Positions 13,201 to 23,063 of a stretch of 64,000 bases of DNA are shown piece by piece; position 1 is the first letter of the stretch, and the number at the start of each line of letters is the position of its first letter. The translations under genes were made by a program, and so were the position numbers. The notes below the pieces were generated by a model, which made no database searches, was not told the DNA's origin, and saw nothing but the letters and a program-made list of their open reading frames with translations. Where the stretch lies: the NCBI RefSeq assembly GCF_033115175.1, contig NC_084836.1, positions 66,321,297-66,385,296 on the forward strand. Direction: 5' to 3'. Source of the stretch: Lepus europaeus (taxonomy: Eukaryota; Chordata; Mammalia; Lagomorpha; Leporidae).

Positions 13201-16200
13201 AGCGGGCCCTGGCCAGAACAAGGGCTTTTTGGACACAGACATCCCCTCCCCTCCTCTTTTCCTCTTTTCGCCCTGGCCCCCCTGCCAGCCTCTAGAGCTC
13301 CCTGTCCCCGCCCCCGTCCGCGGCCCCGCCTCCGGGGCGGGCTCCGGACCCGGCCGGCGCCGCCTCCCCTTCTCCGGGCCGGCCGGGCCGCACAGCCCCG
13401 AGCCGCCCGGGCAACGAGCGCCGCGTCCCCCGCCCGCCCGGCCCAGCCAGGCTCGGCCCCCCGCCCGGGCCCGCCACCCCGGGGCCATGGAGCCGCGGCC
13501 CGCAGGGTCCCGCAGGGTAAGCCACCCAGCCCCTCCCCTGCCCCCGGCTCCCGCGGCTGCCGCAGCGCGCCCCCCCCCAACCCCATCGCCTCCCGCCCCT
13601 GCGGGGCCGCTACCTCTCTGTCCCTTCGCCTGGTCCTCGGGCTGCCCGGCCCATCCCCCACGCCGCGCGGCCCTAACCAGGCTCCTGGCCCCAGCTGGCG
13701 CCCCCAGCCTGCTGCCACCATGCCGGGTACCCTGGCCTCTGTCTCCCAGGTCCTTCAGACTTCCTGTCAGGTCGTACACCTCGCCTCACATTCCCACGCC
13801 GCTCAGACCCCTCTGGTGCAGCCCAGGCCCCTTCCCAGCAGCTTGCACCTGCTCCTCACCCACCCTTGCGCCCCGGTCCTTGCTGTCCATCGGGTCTCCC
13901 CATCCTTGAGACCCTACTTCCTTTCACTGTGGCCTGTATTTGGGGGGTGGGGGTGGGGACGGGGTGGTCACACAGGGGCAGCCGTGTCCATCAGATAAAA
14001 GGCAGTGGGAGGAAACACAATCGTAGCCCCCCTCCCCCCTCCCTGATCTGGTTTCCCCCTTCCCTCCCCCCTTGCCTTTCCTGAGTGGTTTTGCCCCGGC
14101 TCCAGGGAGCAGCTCCCCTTCATTTCTGCTGTCAGAGGGCAGGTGGGAGGGCACCGTGTGGAGGCTTTCCCTGCAGGGTCTAGGCCGACATCCCAGGGAA
14201 AGGGGCTCTGGGAGATGCTGCCCCCAGGGAGCCCTCATCTAGGTCACCAGGGCCTCCTGACCTTGGCCTGGAGCAACACTTCAGTGGCTCACATTCCACC
14301 TGCGTAGGGATAGGGCCCAGGAGCCTTCTCCTCCACCCTGGACCCTCCTCCACCCCTGGAGAAGGTAGGCAGGACTCACCTGCCCCCCCCCACTGTGACT
14401 GGCCCCTTCTGCACCCCCACCCCCACCCCGGTAGTGTTTATGGCCTGCAACCTGGGCAAGGGGTTGTGTGAGCGGTAGCACCCAGGTGGGGCTGGGACCG
14501 TTCTCAGGGGGGTGGATGTTGGGGTGGTCAGTCCGCAAATCATCCTCAGGGCCCAGGTCCTCAGCCCCTCTGGGGAGCAGGCTGGAGGGGGGGTGAGTGG
14601 GGTACAGAGAGAACCAGGGGACTCTGCCGGCCCCTCTTCCATTCCACTCCTCTCTTCCTGCTCTTTCATCCAACTTGGGCTTCCTGGCTCCGATAGAGTT
14701 TCTGTTTGGGTTGAATTCCTATTCCCCTACCCAGCGTGGGATTGAATTCAGGGATTATTACAACCTGGGGGTGCAGGGAGCAGAGTTGGGGGTCTCAGGG
14801 ATGGTTGAGGCTTGGAGGCTTGGAGCCTCCCCTCTCTGATTAAAGCCTGTCTCCAACTTGGTCTGTCTTTCCTTCTGCCAGACACATCATACGTTCACAC
14901 ATAAACACGCAGCAGAAGATTACACAGCCTGACCGCTGGGGGTGTCGGCAAAGCCCCCGGTGTAGAAATGTTGATGCCTCAATGATGTACACACAATGAC
15001 ACTCATTCACACTCCGCCCAGGCACAGGCTGCCTAGCACACATAGACACACCCATCCTTCTCCTGCCTGGCTGGGGCTTCCAGGAAGCTGGCGGGAAGTG
15101 CAGAGGGAGCCACGGATTGGCCAAGAGACCGACCCTGGTCCACCAGACCCCAGTCGCGGCTCCCACATCCACCACCTCCAAACTGGGGCAGGGTGGGTGT
15201 GGACACGGCACCCGTTTTGCCACATGAGCCCCAGCCAGCCAGTGAGACTGCTGGGGAGAGCCATGGGACGTGGATGTGTCTGGGCTTCCCCTGCTTCGTG
15301 GTCCACCTCCCACCACAGTCTCCCTGGGAACCCTGGAGCCCCAGGCCCAGCGACGGCTTTTTACTTGGATCTGTCCATCTGGAAGACAAGATACCAGCCC
15401 TAATGTGGTCCATTCTGCCATCACCCGACCCTCCCCAGCCCCAGCTGCAGTCCTGGCCGCCCAGGGCCCAGCAGGGAGGAGGGCTGTCCAGGGAGACTGT
15501 TTTCTCTGGGCCCCTGGCTTTATCCACTGATAGCAGGAGGCTCAGAGAAACTGCCATCCCCTCCCCTCCTCATGTGAACTCTTGGCAGGAGACTGCAGAG
15601 ACATCTGCTGACCCAGGGTGGAGGCAGAGGCCGTTCCTAATCCCGCCCAGCCCCACAGCCCTGCCCCAGAGTCCTGTTGATCTGGGAGAGAGTGCATAAG
15701 ATCTCTCAGGGTGCCTGGGGCCTCCCCACCCCACTTATCACCCATATTTCACCAGGACCACGCACTGTCGCCCTCTAGAGGCTGCTGCCTTAACATGGCC
15801 CAGGGAGTTCGCATATTAGGGCGACCGGGGATGGGGTGGGGAGCCCAGTGGGAAGCTGGGAATATTTGTCTCCTGGGACCAGAGGATAGGGTCTTACCTC
15901 AAAATGGGGAGGAGATGGGGGGCTTCAGAGGCTTTAGCTGAAGGCCCTAGGGGCCAGGGCGCTCTGGGACTTCATGGCACTGGGCCTCTGGTGGATCAAC
16001 CTGGCTGTAGGAGCCAGGTCAAAGTGACAAAGTTGCATCACCTTGGTGTGATGCACGAGGCAGGAGTCCAGGTTCAAGTTCTAAAGCTGCTGTTAACTCG
16101 CGGTGTGGCCCTGGGCAAGCCACTTCCGCTCTGTACAATGGGGGCACTGGGCTAGTTGGCTGGGGTTCCTTGCAGGGCTGCCAAGATGAGGCGGGGAGAG

Positions 16201-19200
16201 AATGAGGGGACCGAGACTGAGAGCCCTCTGGATACTGAGGCACGAGAGGAGGTTCTGGGGACCTCAGCTCAAGCCGGCTGCTGCCCGTGTGGGGCACACG
16301 AGCCTGAGCTGGGGTGTTCCCAGCTCAGCGCAGCTTGCCTCCACAGATGGACCCTGTGCAGAAGGCTGTGCTGTCGCACACATTCGGGGGACCCTTGCTC
16401 AAGACCAAGCGGCCTGTCATCTCCTGTAACGTCTGTCAAATCCGCTTCAACTCTCAGGTAGGAGCCCAGCTGCTAGTCCTCCTCCTGGGGCCGAGATGGG
16501 GACTGAGGGTGTAGGGGGGGCAGGGGAGCAGGGAATGGGGAACGTGTAGGAGGAGGGCACCAGAGGGGAGAGCGCTGCTGTGGCTTCTGACACAAAGCAG
16601 CTGAGTCTTGGAAAGCCTGCCCCTCCGACTTGGGCACTGGGGCATCCCTGGCTCAGAGCTTGTTGGAACCCGGGAGAGCGTGGCCTCCGGCCCACTGGTC
16701 CTTGGGTATAGGACCGGGTTAGGTTGTTGGCTCCCGCCAGTGCCTGTGTCCTCTTTGCCTCTGCTCAGCTCCCCTGCTCTGGCCCACCCACTTCCCTGTA
16801 GCCCCAGGGCCGCCTCCTCTCGCTCCAAGGTCTCTGTTCTGCCCACTGCGGATCACACGCAGGATCTGACCCCCGTGGGGAGAAGCCACGTGGAGCCCAG
16901 GTGTCCAGCCTCCCAGAATTCCTCCCCTGAGGCTCCACTGGGACTTCTCCGTGGGTCTAGAGGGGACTTTGTGGGGTGCAGGCTCTGAGCGCTTATGGAG
17001 AAAAGCAGCAGAATCTCATTCTGCTGAGCAGGGGAAAAGTGAAGGCGTGTTCCAGTTCTCTACCCAGCACACACAGAGGACACACACCCCGCGGCTGCCC
17101 TGGCCCCGGGCTGCCCGTCTCTCCTTCCCGTGTGGGTGACCTTGTGACTCTAGGGTGCACATTCTTGGCAGGGGGGACACATGGGAGTGGAGCGGGGGCG
17201 GAGAGGTGCAGCCAGCATTTGGCTGCCCCCTAAGCCCAGACCCCAGGCATCCTCTCTGCCAACCCTGTCTCCACTCCCTGGGGGGAGGGGCGAGGCCAGG
17301 AGCACCGCGAGCCAATAGCGGACACCTCTCCCCTCTTCTGCCCTCCCCTTCCCTCCTCCATTGAGTGGCTCTGTTTTGACAGCTGTCTCTGCTGCTGTCT
17401 CTGTCTCCAGAGCTGGGCTCCGGGCCAGGGTCCTCCAGGGAAAATGAGACCCAGCAGGGGAGTAGTCAGGGTAGGGCCCGGGCGCCAGAGCTCCTGGGAT
17501 CGCAGCCTGGGGGTGGAGGCGGCACGGGCTGGATCCTGGGCTGGGGGACTCAGAGGGCGCCGGCTGGCTGGGTTGCAAGGCCTCTCCCTGTGGAGGATTC
17601 TAGTACAGGTTGGGAGGTCCCTGTCTCCGCCTTGGGGCTGGGTGAGGGGCCTCAGTGTGGGCTGGGTAGGGCTCCACTGTGAGCCCCGGGAGTGCCCAGG
17701 GCTTTACATCTCTCTGGTGTGAGAGCCTGCTGAGCGCACCCCAGGACCTGAGCCCCGTGGGGAGGTAATGCAGAGGAAGGGTTGTCCCAGACACCATTCG
17801 TCCCTCCCTCCCCATGAAGAGCCAGGCTGAGGCGCACTACAAGGGCAATCGCCACGCCCGACGAGTCAAAGGCATCGAGGCCGCCAAGACCCGAGGCAGG
17901 GAGCCTGGCGTCCGGGAGCCTGCAGACCCAGCTCCCCCAGGCAGCAGCCCTCCAAATGCGGACAACACGGCACCCCGTCCAGGTACGTCTGAATCCCACC
18001 CCCACTCTTCCACTGATCTCTGTCTTCTCCAATCTCTCCCCCACCCCCAGAAGGCTCCTCTGCCTCCATCTCTCTCTTCCTCGGTCCCCACCCCCACCCA
18101 AGGTGAGTCCCAGAGCCAAGCCCAATGATGCACAGTTTCCATACTGTCACCCTGTCCCAACTCCTCTCAACAGAGTCCCCACTGTTTGTCCTCCAGTGAC
18201 TCAGAGAGGGGCTAGGCTGGCACCCTCCCCAGGAAGAAAGCAGCTCCCAGATCCAGAGCCTGGCCCCCCTCACGCCTGGAGAGAGAGGGAACTTGGAGGC
18301 GTGAGGGCCTGCCCTGCTGGGGCTCCCCTCGGGGCCACTCGAGCCACTCCTGGGAGGATCCTGGGTAGACCTTCTGACCCCTCTGGGGCGTGGTGGAGTG
18401 AGACATGAAGATCTTTGCGGTCTCTGCCAGGTTCACAAAAAAGCAGCTCCAAGATTCTTTATCCCTCGTGGCCAAGGGCCTCCGCCGAACTTCCAGCCAA
18501 AAAACTGGGGAAGAGAGAATATCTGGGAGGAAGTGATGAGCCACCCCTGGCCTGGGATTAGCACATCAGATGTCAGCCAGGGCCAACTTCACAGAGACCT
18601 ACCTCCCTATTTTGCCCCGAATCCTCCCCTGGCCTTCCTGCCCCACCCCAAGAACAGTGAGAAGCAAGCATGTGCTTGCTTGGAAGCCAGGCTCTCTCTC
18701 TCCCTCCCTCCCTCTCTCTCTTACACACAGACACACACACACACACACATGCCTGGGGCTGCACAGACAGAGTGAGCAGGTGCATGGGTGAGGAGCCAAG
18801 TTCTGGTCGTGCCCCGGCTGCTTCCTGGCCCGACCACCTAGGGTTGGTTGATCCATGCCCCTCTGTAGTGGGGAGCATGTCGATGGCCCTGGTGAGGGCT
18901 GGCTTTCCCCCTGTCGCACTGTTCTAAGTCCTTTACACCAATGACCTCATCCAGTGCCTGCAGCCTCTGTTCTCAGGACACAGGGCAGGCTAACTCTGCC
19001 TCCCCTGCTTCTATAATCCACGAAATCCCGTCCAGACTGGGTTGTGATGGAGGGCGGCAGAAATAAGAGCAGTGATGAGAGAGAGTTGCACGGACACCTG
19101 CAGTCCCCCCCAGCTCCCTGCCCCCACGGCCTCCCTGTGACCTGGACACTGGATCGGCTGCTGGAGCGAGAATGGCAGCGCTAGAGTTTCCCCGTTCAGA

Positions 19201-21037
19201 GGCCGTCGCCAGCGCTGAGGCCTGGGGCCCGTGCATCTTTAATCAAGCCATGAATTATAGAGCAGCCTGCATCCCTGGTCTCCACTCCTGCTGTTTCTGT
19301 TTCCCTTGCGCAGGTCTGCCTGTCCCTCCTAACCTTTCCTCCTGCGGCCTCTGCCCCTTCCCAGGGCTGCTTGGGAAGGGGCTGTCCTGGCGGGAAGTCC
19401 AGGCTGGCTGGCAGACCACCATGGGGTGAATCCGTGTTGCTGGCTCTCCTCCCCGGCTGGAATGGCTGCCAGTTACACCTAAGGTGGGGCTAGACCCCTT
19501 GGCCATTCCCAGCTTATGAATAATGAGCCAGGCATTGCAGTCTCACACCCAGCCCGCAGCAGCTGGACACATCTGGCTGCGGCCCAAGGCATGAGACCAT
19601 GCATGTGGTCACAGGGCGGGGACTCCTGGGCCCTTGCACTCCGGGAAATTGGGGTGAGTTTCCTCCACGTGAAGAATCTAAGCCAGGAGGTATCTGGGGT
19701 GACCCCATGTTTCTCCTCCCAACAACAGTTTCCATGGAGAATGGACTGGGTCCAGCCCCGGGATCCCCAGAGAAACAGCCTGGCTCCCCATCCCCTCCCA
19801 GCGTTCCAGAGACCGGTCGGGGTGTAGCCAAGGGTGAGGGGGGGACTCCGGCCCCAGCTTCCGTGCCCGGGGGTAGCAAGGAAGAGGAGGAGAAAGCCAA
19901 GCGGCTGCTCTACTGTGCTCTGTGCAAGGTGGCTGTGAACTCCCTGTCCCAGCTTGAAGCGCATAACAAAGGTATGGAGACCTCAGCCCCAGCCACACCC
20001 GCCTGTCCTCAGCCCACCTCCCCAGATTCCTGGCCCCTCTAAGACCCACCAGCCTTTCTCCTTCCCCATCCCAGGGCTCCCCACTTCCTCAGCTCCCCCT
20101 CCGCCTTACTTACTCACCTGTGACTATCCCCTGACCCACCTTGTGTCTGGAGGGGTCCCAGGGGCTTGGGGAAAAGCCCCTCTCCCAGTAGGGTAACTGG
20201 GAATGGGGGTAGACTCCGCAAACCCCAGCAGGCCTGCAGTTTTTCCTCCACTCCTTACCTCCTGCCCTCTGTGGCCGCAGGTACTAAGCACAAGACCATT
20301 CTGGAGGCCCGGAGCGGGCTGGGCCCTATCAAGGCTTACCCGCGCCTGGGGCCTCCCACCCCCGGGGAGCCTGAGGCTCCTGCCCAGGACCGAACCTTCC
20401 ACTGTGAGATCTGCAATGTCAAGGTCAACTCGGAGGTCCAACTGAAACAGGTGGGCTGGGGAGCTGCACCCATTAAGAACCAGGAGCTTGAGGCCTTCTT
20501 CATCGGGGCGGCCAACGGAGGGGACGGGGCGGGGTGCTACGGGCCGCGGCCGTCCCCTCGCGCGGCTGCCCCTTTCCCGAGGGGTTCACAGCCCCCCTAC
20601 CCACTTGCACCCCGCAGCACATCTCCAGCCGGCGGCACCGAGACGGCGTGGCCGGGAAGCCCAACCCACTACTGAGCCGTCACAAGAAGCCTCGGGGCGC
20701 CGGAGAGCTGGCGGTGAGGCCTAGGGGCTGGGCAGTCCATCCTCGGGAGGGCCCGGGGCGCTGCCGGCCCTGGGATGACTTCACACTCTCTCTCTCCCCG
20801 CCTCAGGGCACGCTGACTTTCTCCAAGGAGCTGCCCAAGTCCCTGGCCGGCGGCCTGCTCCCCAGCCCCCTGGCGGTGGCTGCGGTAATGGCAGCGGCCG
20901 CGGGCTCCCCGCTGTCCCTGCGCCCGGCTCCGGCCGCACCTCTTCTGCAGGGACCGCCGATCACCCACCCGCTGCTCCACCCGGCCCCGGGACCCATCCG
21001 AACTGCGCACGGACCCATCCTCTTCTCCCCCTACTGA
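2040..21037 (+). CDS. ZNF385A: ZNF385A, matrin-type zinc finger protein (spliced, 7 coding exons)
   Basis: The coding sequence joins 2040-2049, 8151-8287, 16347-16457, 17820-17982, 19729-19971, 20281-20450, 20618-20713 and 20807-21037 (the first segment carries only 10 coding bases). All joins keep frame and give 386 residues, the length I recall for the human protein. Three C2H2 fingers of the matrin/U1C-like, double-stranded-RNA-binding type are visible: C76/C79/H92/H98, C203/C206/H219/H225 and C263/C266/H279/H285. They are separated by Pro/Ser/Gly-rich linkers and followed by an Ala/Pro-rich tail ending in FSPY. Known roles of the family member (also called HZF): p53 cofactor favouring cell-cycle-arrest targets, binding of mRNA 3'UTRs such as ITPR1, CEBPA translation in adipocytes, and megakaryocyte maturation. 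Introns are GC-rich and nearly free of lagomorph SINEs except around 10-11.5 kb. Identification is confident; transcript ends are inferred. Confidence 0.95.
2310..2330. promoter_or_regulatory. perfect palindrome in ZNF385A intron 1
   Basis: Two 10-base arms, TATTCATGAG and CTCATGAATA, flank a single G. It is part of an AT-rich island (2293-2340) within very GC-rich DNA. The half-site ATTCAT resembles POU-homeodomain sites, so a dimer-binding element is a reasonable guess. No function is shown. Confidence 0.45.
4903..4934. repeat. (CG)n/(CA)n simple repeat
   Basis: An alternating purine-pyrimidine tract of 32 bases: ACACGCGCGCGCGC, then CA repeats. Such tracts can adopt Z-DNA. Confidence 0.85.
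5108..5215 (+). repeat. MIR fragment
   Basis: It carries the MIR landmarks GGAGCCAGAC, GGTTCAGGTCC and ATGACCTTGA in the right order. Diverged. Confidence 0.6.
5325..5455. repeat. MIR-type fragments, two orientations
   Basis: 5335-5390 reads like the reverse of the conserved MIR core (CAGATGAGAATGAGAG ... CACCCAGCCA). 5415-5450 reads like a forward MIR 3' part (TAAAATGCCTGACACATA). Both are degraded. Confidence 0.45.
5790..5925 (+). repeat. MIR fragment
   Basis: GCTGTGTGACAG ... CTCTGAGACTCCGTTTCCTC matches the MIR core order, followed by an A run. Confidence 0.5.
7873..7878 (+). promoter_or_regulatory. TATA-like box upstream of ZNF385A exon 2
   Basis: TGTATAAAGC lies 273 bases before exon 2. 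If used, the transcript would carry exon 2 as a first exon and start at Met21 (8201). Inference only. Confidence 0.3.
8151..8287 (+). CDS. ZNF385A: ZNF385A exon 2
   Basis: Preceded by a pyrimidine tract and TTCCAG, followed by GTGAGT. It encodes residues 4-49, Pro/Leu-rich and without a zinc finger, ending in NYST at phase 0. An internal in-frame ATG at 8201 (Met21, MQPPLDLKQ) could start a shorter isoform. Confidence 0.93.
9450..9560 (-). repeat. MIR fragment, followed by L2-like remnant
   Basis: ATTTTACAGGTGAGAAAACTGAG is the reverse of the MIR core. The following 9,690-9,800 (ACTATGTACTAGGCACTGTGCC, then GAGAGCTCACGGTCTAGTAGG) is a familiar old mammalian repeat motif. The subfamily is uncertain. 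Confidence 0.5.
9938..10297 (+). repeat. Lagomorph C repeat (CSINE)
   Basis: It starts GGCGGGTGTTGTGGTGTAGTGGGTTAA (tRNA-derived head). The body contains the usual GGCCCAAGTCCTTGG-type segment, then a (TC)n tract at 10199-10240 and the tail CTTTCAAGTAAATAAATAAA. Full length. Confidence 0.85.
10298..10530 (-). repeat. CSINE, tail-less, reverse
   Basis: It reads from CATCCGCTGGTTCACT to CGCCATAGTGCCGGCCC, the reverse of a C repeat. The CT tract and tail are missing. Confidence 0.8.
10568..11180 (+). repeat. CSINE split by a second CSINE
   Basis: The head (10568-10672, GACCAGCATAGTGGCACAGCAGG) and the remainder (10913-11180, ending CTGCCTTTCAAATCAATAAA) form one element. It is interrupted by a reverse copy. 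TGCTCCATTTC before and TGCTCCACTTT after the insert look like its target-site duplication. Confidence 0.75.
10673..10912 (-). repeat. CSINE inserted into another CSINE
   Basis: A reverse copy with a poly(T) start, AAGGTTGACTTATTTATTTG, GAGAGAGGGA and GGTTCACTCCCCAGATGG. It truncates at the head end. It sits inside the element spanning 10568-11180. Confidence 0.75.
11181..11463 (-). repeat. diverged CSINE
   Basis: TTTGTTTATTTGAGAGACAC ... CACTCCCCAAATGCCC is a reverse C repeat in form. It is more diverged than its neighbours, especially toward 11,400. Confidence 0.6.
11615..11745 (-). repeat. MIR fragment
   Basis: TTATAGATGAGGAAATGCAG ... GTCACAAAGCTCCTTAGCTG is the reverse of the MIR core. 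Confidence 0.6.
12195..12405 (+). repeat. MIR, well preserved
   Basis: Near full-length order: GGAGCCAGGCTGCCCAGG, CATGACCTTGGGCAAATGA, CTCAGTTCCCTCGTCTATG, then AATAATAGCACTTACTTG. Confidence 0.8.
13280..13720 (+). promoter_or_regulatory. ZNF385A: internal CpG island, probable alternative ZNF385A promoter
   Basis: Extremely CpG- and GC-box-rich, in contrast to the surrounding intron. It encloses an ATG-containing exon candidate with a good donor that joins exon 3 in frame. Large open frames across it on both strands are composition artefacts. Confidence 0.55.
13487..13516 (+). CDS. ZNF385A: candidate alternative first coding exon of ZNF385A
   Basis: ATG in a good context (GGGGCCATGG) opens ten codons, [10 protein letters not shown], ending at the donor GTAAGC at phase 0. 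Exon 3 also starts at phase 0, so the join would give a 347-residue protein in which these ten residues replace the first 49, keeping all three fingers. It is supported by frame and CpG island only; I do not recall a specific database isoform. Confidence 0.5.
13721..16346 (+). other. ZNF385A intron 2, 3' part
   Basis: Unique-looking non-coding sequence with a MIR fragment near 16.1 kb. I see no other exon or SINE. Confidence 0.5.
16050..16150 (+). repeat. MIR fragment
   Basis: GAGTCCAGGTTCAAGTTC ... GTGTGGCCCTGGGCAAGCCACTT follows the MIR core order. Confidence 0.6.
16347..16457 (+). CDS. ZNF385A: ZNF385A exon 3
   Basis: The acceptor is CCACAG and the donor is GTAGGA. It encodes residues 50-86, starting [10 protein letters not shown] and carrying the first Cys pair (CNVC) of finger 1. 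Both ends are phase 0, so it can also be joined to an alternative first exon; its own first codon is ATG. Confidence 0.94.
16458..17819 (+). other. ZNF385A intron 3
   Basis: GC-rich non-coding sequence with no repeat or further exon that I can recognise. Confidence 0.5.
17820..17982 (+). CDS. ZNF385A: ZNF385A exon 4
   Basis: The acceptor is ATGAAG and the donor is GTACGT. It completes finger 1 ([16 protein letters not shown]92 and H98) and runs into a Pro-rich linker. It ends one base into the Val141 codon. Confidence 0.92.
17983..19728 (+). other. ZNF385A intron 4
   Basis: Non-coding, with a CT/CA simple repeat at about 18695-18750. Two AT-rich homeodomain-like patches (TTTAATCAAGCCATGAATTA near 19239-19258; TTATGAATAATGA near 19513-19525) stand out from the GC-rich background and might be conserved. 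Confidence 0.45.
19729..19971 (+). CDS. ZNF385A: ZNF385A exon 5
   Basis: The acceptor is CAACAG and the donor is GTATGG. It encodes residues 141-221, a Gly/Pro/Ser linker, a KEEEEKAK acidic-basic run, and most of finger 2 ([20 protein letters not shown]). The finger's last His is supplied by the next exon. Confidence 0.94.
20281..20450 (+). CDS. ZNF385A: ZNF385A exon 6
   Basis: The acceptor is GCCGCAG and the donor is GTGGGC. It encodes residues 222-278: the end of finger 2 (GTKHK), the linker, and the Cys pair of finger 3 ([18 protein letters not shown]). Confidence 0.94.
20618..20713 (+). CDS. ZNF385A: ZNF385A exon 7
   Basis: The acceptor is CCCGCAG and the donor is GTGAGG. It encodes 32 residues that begin HISSRRHRD, giving both His ligands of finger 3, then a Lys/Arg-rich stretch (SRHKKPRG) that could help nuclear import. 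Phase 0 at both ends. Confidence 0.93.
20807..21037 (+). CDS. ZNF385A: ZNF385A exon 8, last coding exon
   Basis: The acceptor is GCCTCAG and the stop is TGA at 21035-21037. It encodes 76 residues: [14 protein letters not shown], an Ala-rich run, and a Pro-rich C terminus ending PILFSPY, as in known ZNF385A proteins. Confidence 0.94.
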   Translation, partial: GTLTFSKELPKSLAGGLLPSPLAVAAVMAAAAGSPLSLRPAPAAPLLQGPPITHPLLHPAPGPIRTAHGPILFSPY

Positions 21038-22100
21038 CCTCAACCCCGAGCCCCTCCCACTCAGCCGGGACCCAGGCCTCCGGGCTCCCAGCCCGCCCCT
21101 CCTCCCGGCGCTCCCTGAATGATCTCTCCTTCCCCCCCCACCCCGAGGTACGGGGTTCCAGGAAAGGGGAGGGGTAGCGGGGGAGGGGGGCTTCAGAAGG
21201 GGGGGAACACCCCAGATCTCAGGGAACCCCGCCCCCTGCCCTTCCCTCTCCCCTATAAAAGGGGGGGCCGTCTCACCCCCGAGCCCCCTTGGAGACACCC
21301 CCTCTCCCAAAAGCCATGTCCATCCAGCCCTTCCCCCCCAAACCTAGCACAAAACGGGGTTCACAAGCCATGGTCGGGGTCCAGGGGGCAGAAGTGGATT
21401 TTCTTGGCAATAAGCGGACTCTGGGACTCCGGCCCCCTACCCCAAACTGAAGCGCTTCCGTGAACACCCCCGTCCTCCGCAGGGGGAGGGGAGCAGGCGG
21501 GATCCTAGGTCCCTCATAAGCACTTTGGTTTTACCGCCTGCAACCTCACTGTGCCCGCCCCGCACCACGCCCTAGCCCCAGGTCCAGCCGGGCCCAACGC
21601 AGGGGGCAGCCCCTTGGGGGCATCTCTGGCACTTGGGTGGGACCAAGGAGATGCCCCCATGGACCCTTCCCGCGCCTCTCCCTCCCCAGTCTGGGTTCCA
21701 TTCTTTTCACCAGCACCCATCGCCCAAGGGGTACCGAGGGGGGCCAGGGGTGTCCAGTCCGAGCCCACCCCCACGCCTCGCCTTCCGCAAAACTGTGAGC
21801 AAAAAGCAATAGAAGCCTCGCCCCCGCCCCGCCCCGCGCCGCAGGATTCGCCGAGTCTGTAGCCGCCCCGTCCCGGCCCTAGACCTCGTGGCTGGCCCCG
21901 CCCCCAGACCCCTCCACTGCACAATTCGGACCGGGGCGTGACACGCACCCTGCTCCGTGGTTTCCGTACCGTCAGCCCTTCCGGCCGCCCACCCGGGAGC
22001 GGGGCGGGCCGCACTGGCCTTCCCCTCCCCATCAACTCTTTCTGCTTGACGATGTAGCAACCCCGGCCCCCAACAATAAAGTCCGGATTCGTTCTGCCCT
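21038..22100 (+). other. ZNF385A: ZNF385A 3'UTR
   Basis: About 1.05 kb of GC-rich sequence follows the stop codon. The first good polyadenylation hexamer downstream is AATAAA at 22075-22080, so the cleavage site should lie near 22,095. A perfect TATAAAA sits inside it at 21254-21260. Confidence 0.75.
22075..22080 (+). terminator. ZNF385A: poly(A) signal of ZNF385A
   Basis: Canonical AATAAA, about 1.04 kb after the stop codon. The extent of the transcript is inferred from it. Confidence 0.75.
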
Positions 22101-22600
22101 TCGCCCCCTCCCCCAGACTCAGACTCTGTGCCCGCGGTGTTGGGAGCAGGTGGGTCGGTAGATATATCCGGGGCCAGGAACAGAAAGCGGATGGGGAGAA
22201 TGGGGGTCTGCAAGATGCGAGCCTTGTGCAAAGCGAGCAGAGGCTCCCCCGCCTCTCAGCTGGGGGAAACCTGACCCCGGCGGCGAGAGCGTTTCCAGTC
22301 CAAGTCTGGGAGAGCGGCTGCGGCAGTTGAGGATTCGCCGCAACTCCGCCAGGCGGCGCCAAGGACACGGAAAATGAGTGTCTAGGGCTAAGGCGATTCT
22401 AGGGAGCGGGATCTGGAACCAGACCCAGACAAAGGCAAGAATCCAAGCTGCTGTGCCGGTGGTGGGATGCTCAGGTCCAGCACGACTCAGATAGGGGCAG
22501 TAGTGAGGGCTAGAACCTGGGGATGTGACCTCTAGGCTCAGCTGTATAGAGAGGACCAGTCCATGTCCTGTGTGAAACTCAGTGTCTCCATCTGCAAAAT
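22101..22600. other. ZNF385A 3' flank
   Basis: Non-coding. A weak MIR-like piece (CAGTGTCTCCATCTGCAAAA) lies at about 22545-22606. Nothing else is recognised. Confidence 0.4.
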
Positions 22601-22643
22601 GAGCCCTTTTTAAAAAATTTATTTACTTAAAAGGCAGAGTTTT

Positions 22644-22954
22644 GTTTTTAAAGATTTATTTATTTATTTGAAAGGCAGAGTTATGCAGAGAGAGAGAGGG
22701 GTCTTGCGTCCTCTGGTTCACTCTCCAGATGGCTGCAACATCCAGAGCTGGACTGATGTGGAGCCAGGAGCTTCTTCCAGGTCTCCCACGCGGGTGCGGG
22801 GGCCCAAGGACTTGGGCCATCTTCTGCTTTCTCAGGCCATAGCAGAGAGCTGGATCGGAAGTGGAGTAGTCCACATAGGGACTCGAACCCGTGCCTATGC
22901 GGGATGCCAGCACCGCAGGTGGAGGATTAACCTGCTATGCCACAGCACCAGCCC
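22644..22954 (-). repeat. CSINE, young insertion with perfect TSD
   Basis: A reverse full-length copy flanked by a perfect 15-base duplication, AAAAGGCAGAGTTTT, at 22629-22643 and 22955-22969. The target was the matching region of the older element. Confidence 0.85.
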
Positions 22955-23063
22955 AAAAGGCAGAGTTTTCAGAGAGGAAGATCTATCTCCTGAAGCCAGG
23001 AGTGGGGAACGCCATCCAGGTCTCCCACGTGGGTGCAAGGGCCCAAGGACTTGGGCCATTTTC

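Larger units (their letters stand above)
8288..13280 (+). other. ZNF385A intron 2, 5' part
   Basis: Non-coding. It holds ancient MIR/L2-like fragments (9.4-9.8, 11.6 and 12.2 kb) and the only cluster of lagomorph C repeats inside this gene (9.94-11.46 kb). No exon is recognisable. Confidence 0.6.

Noticed and set aside
12765-13779. Open frames of over 300 codons on the - strand through the CpG island
   Set aside because: Overlapping long frames exist on both strands, with compositional bias (Gly/Arg/Ala/Pro), no family similarity and no splice logic. They are a by-product of high GC content.
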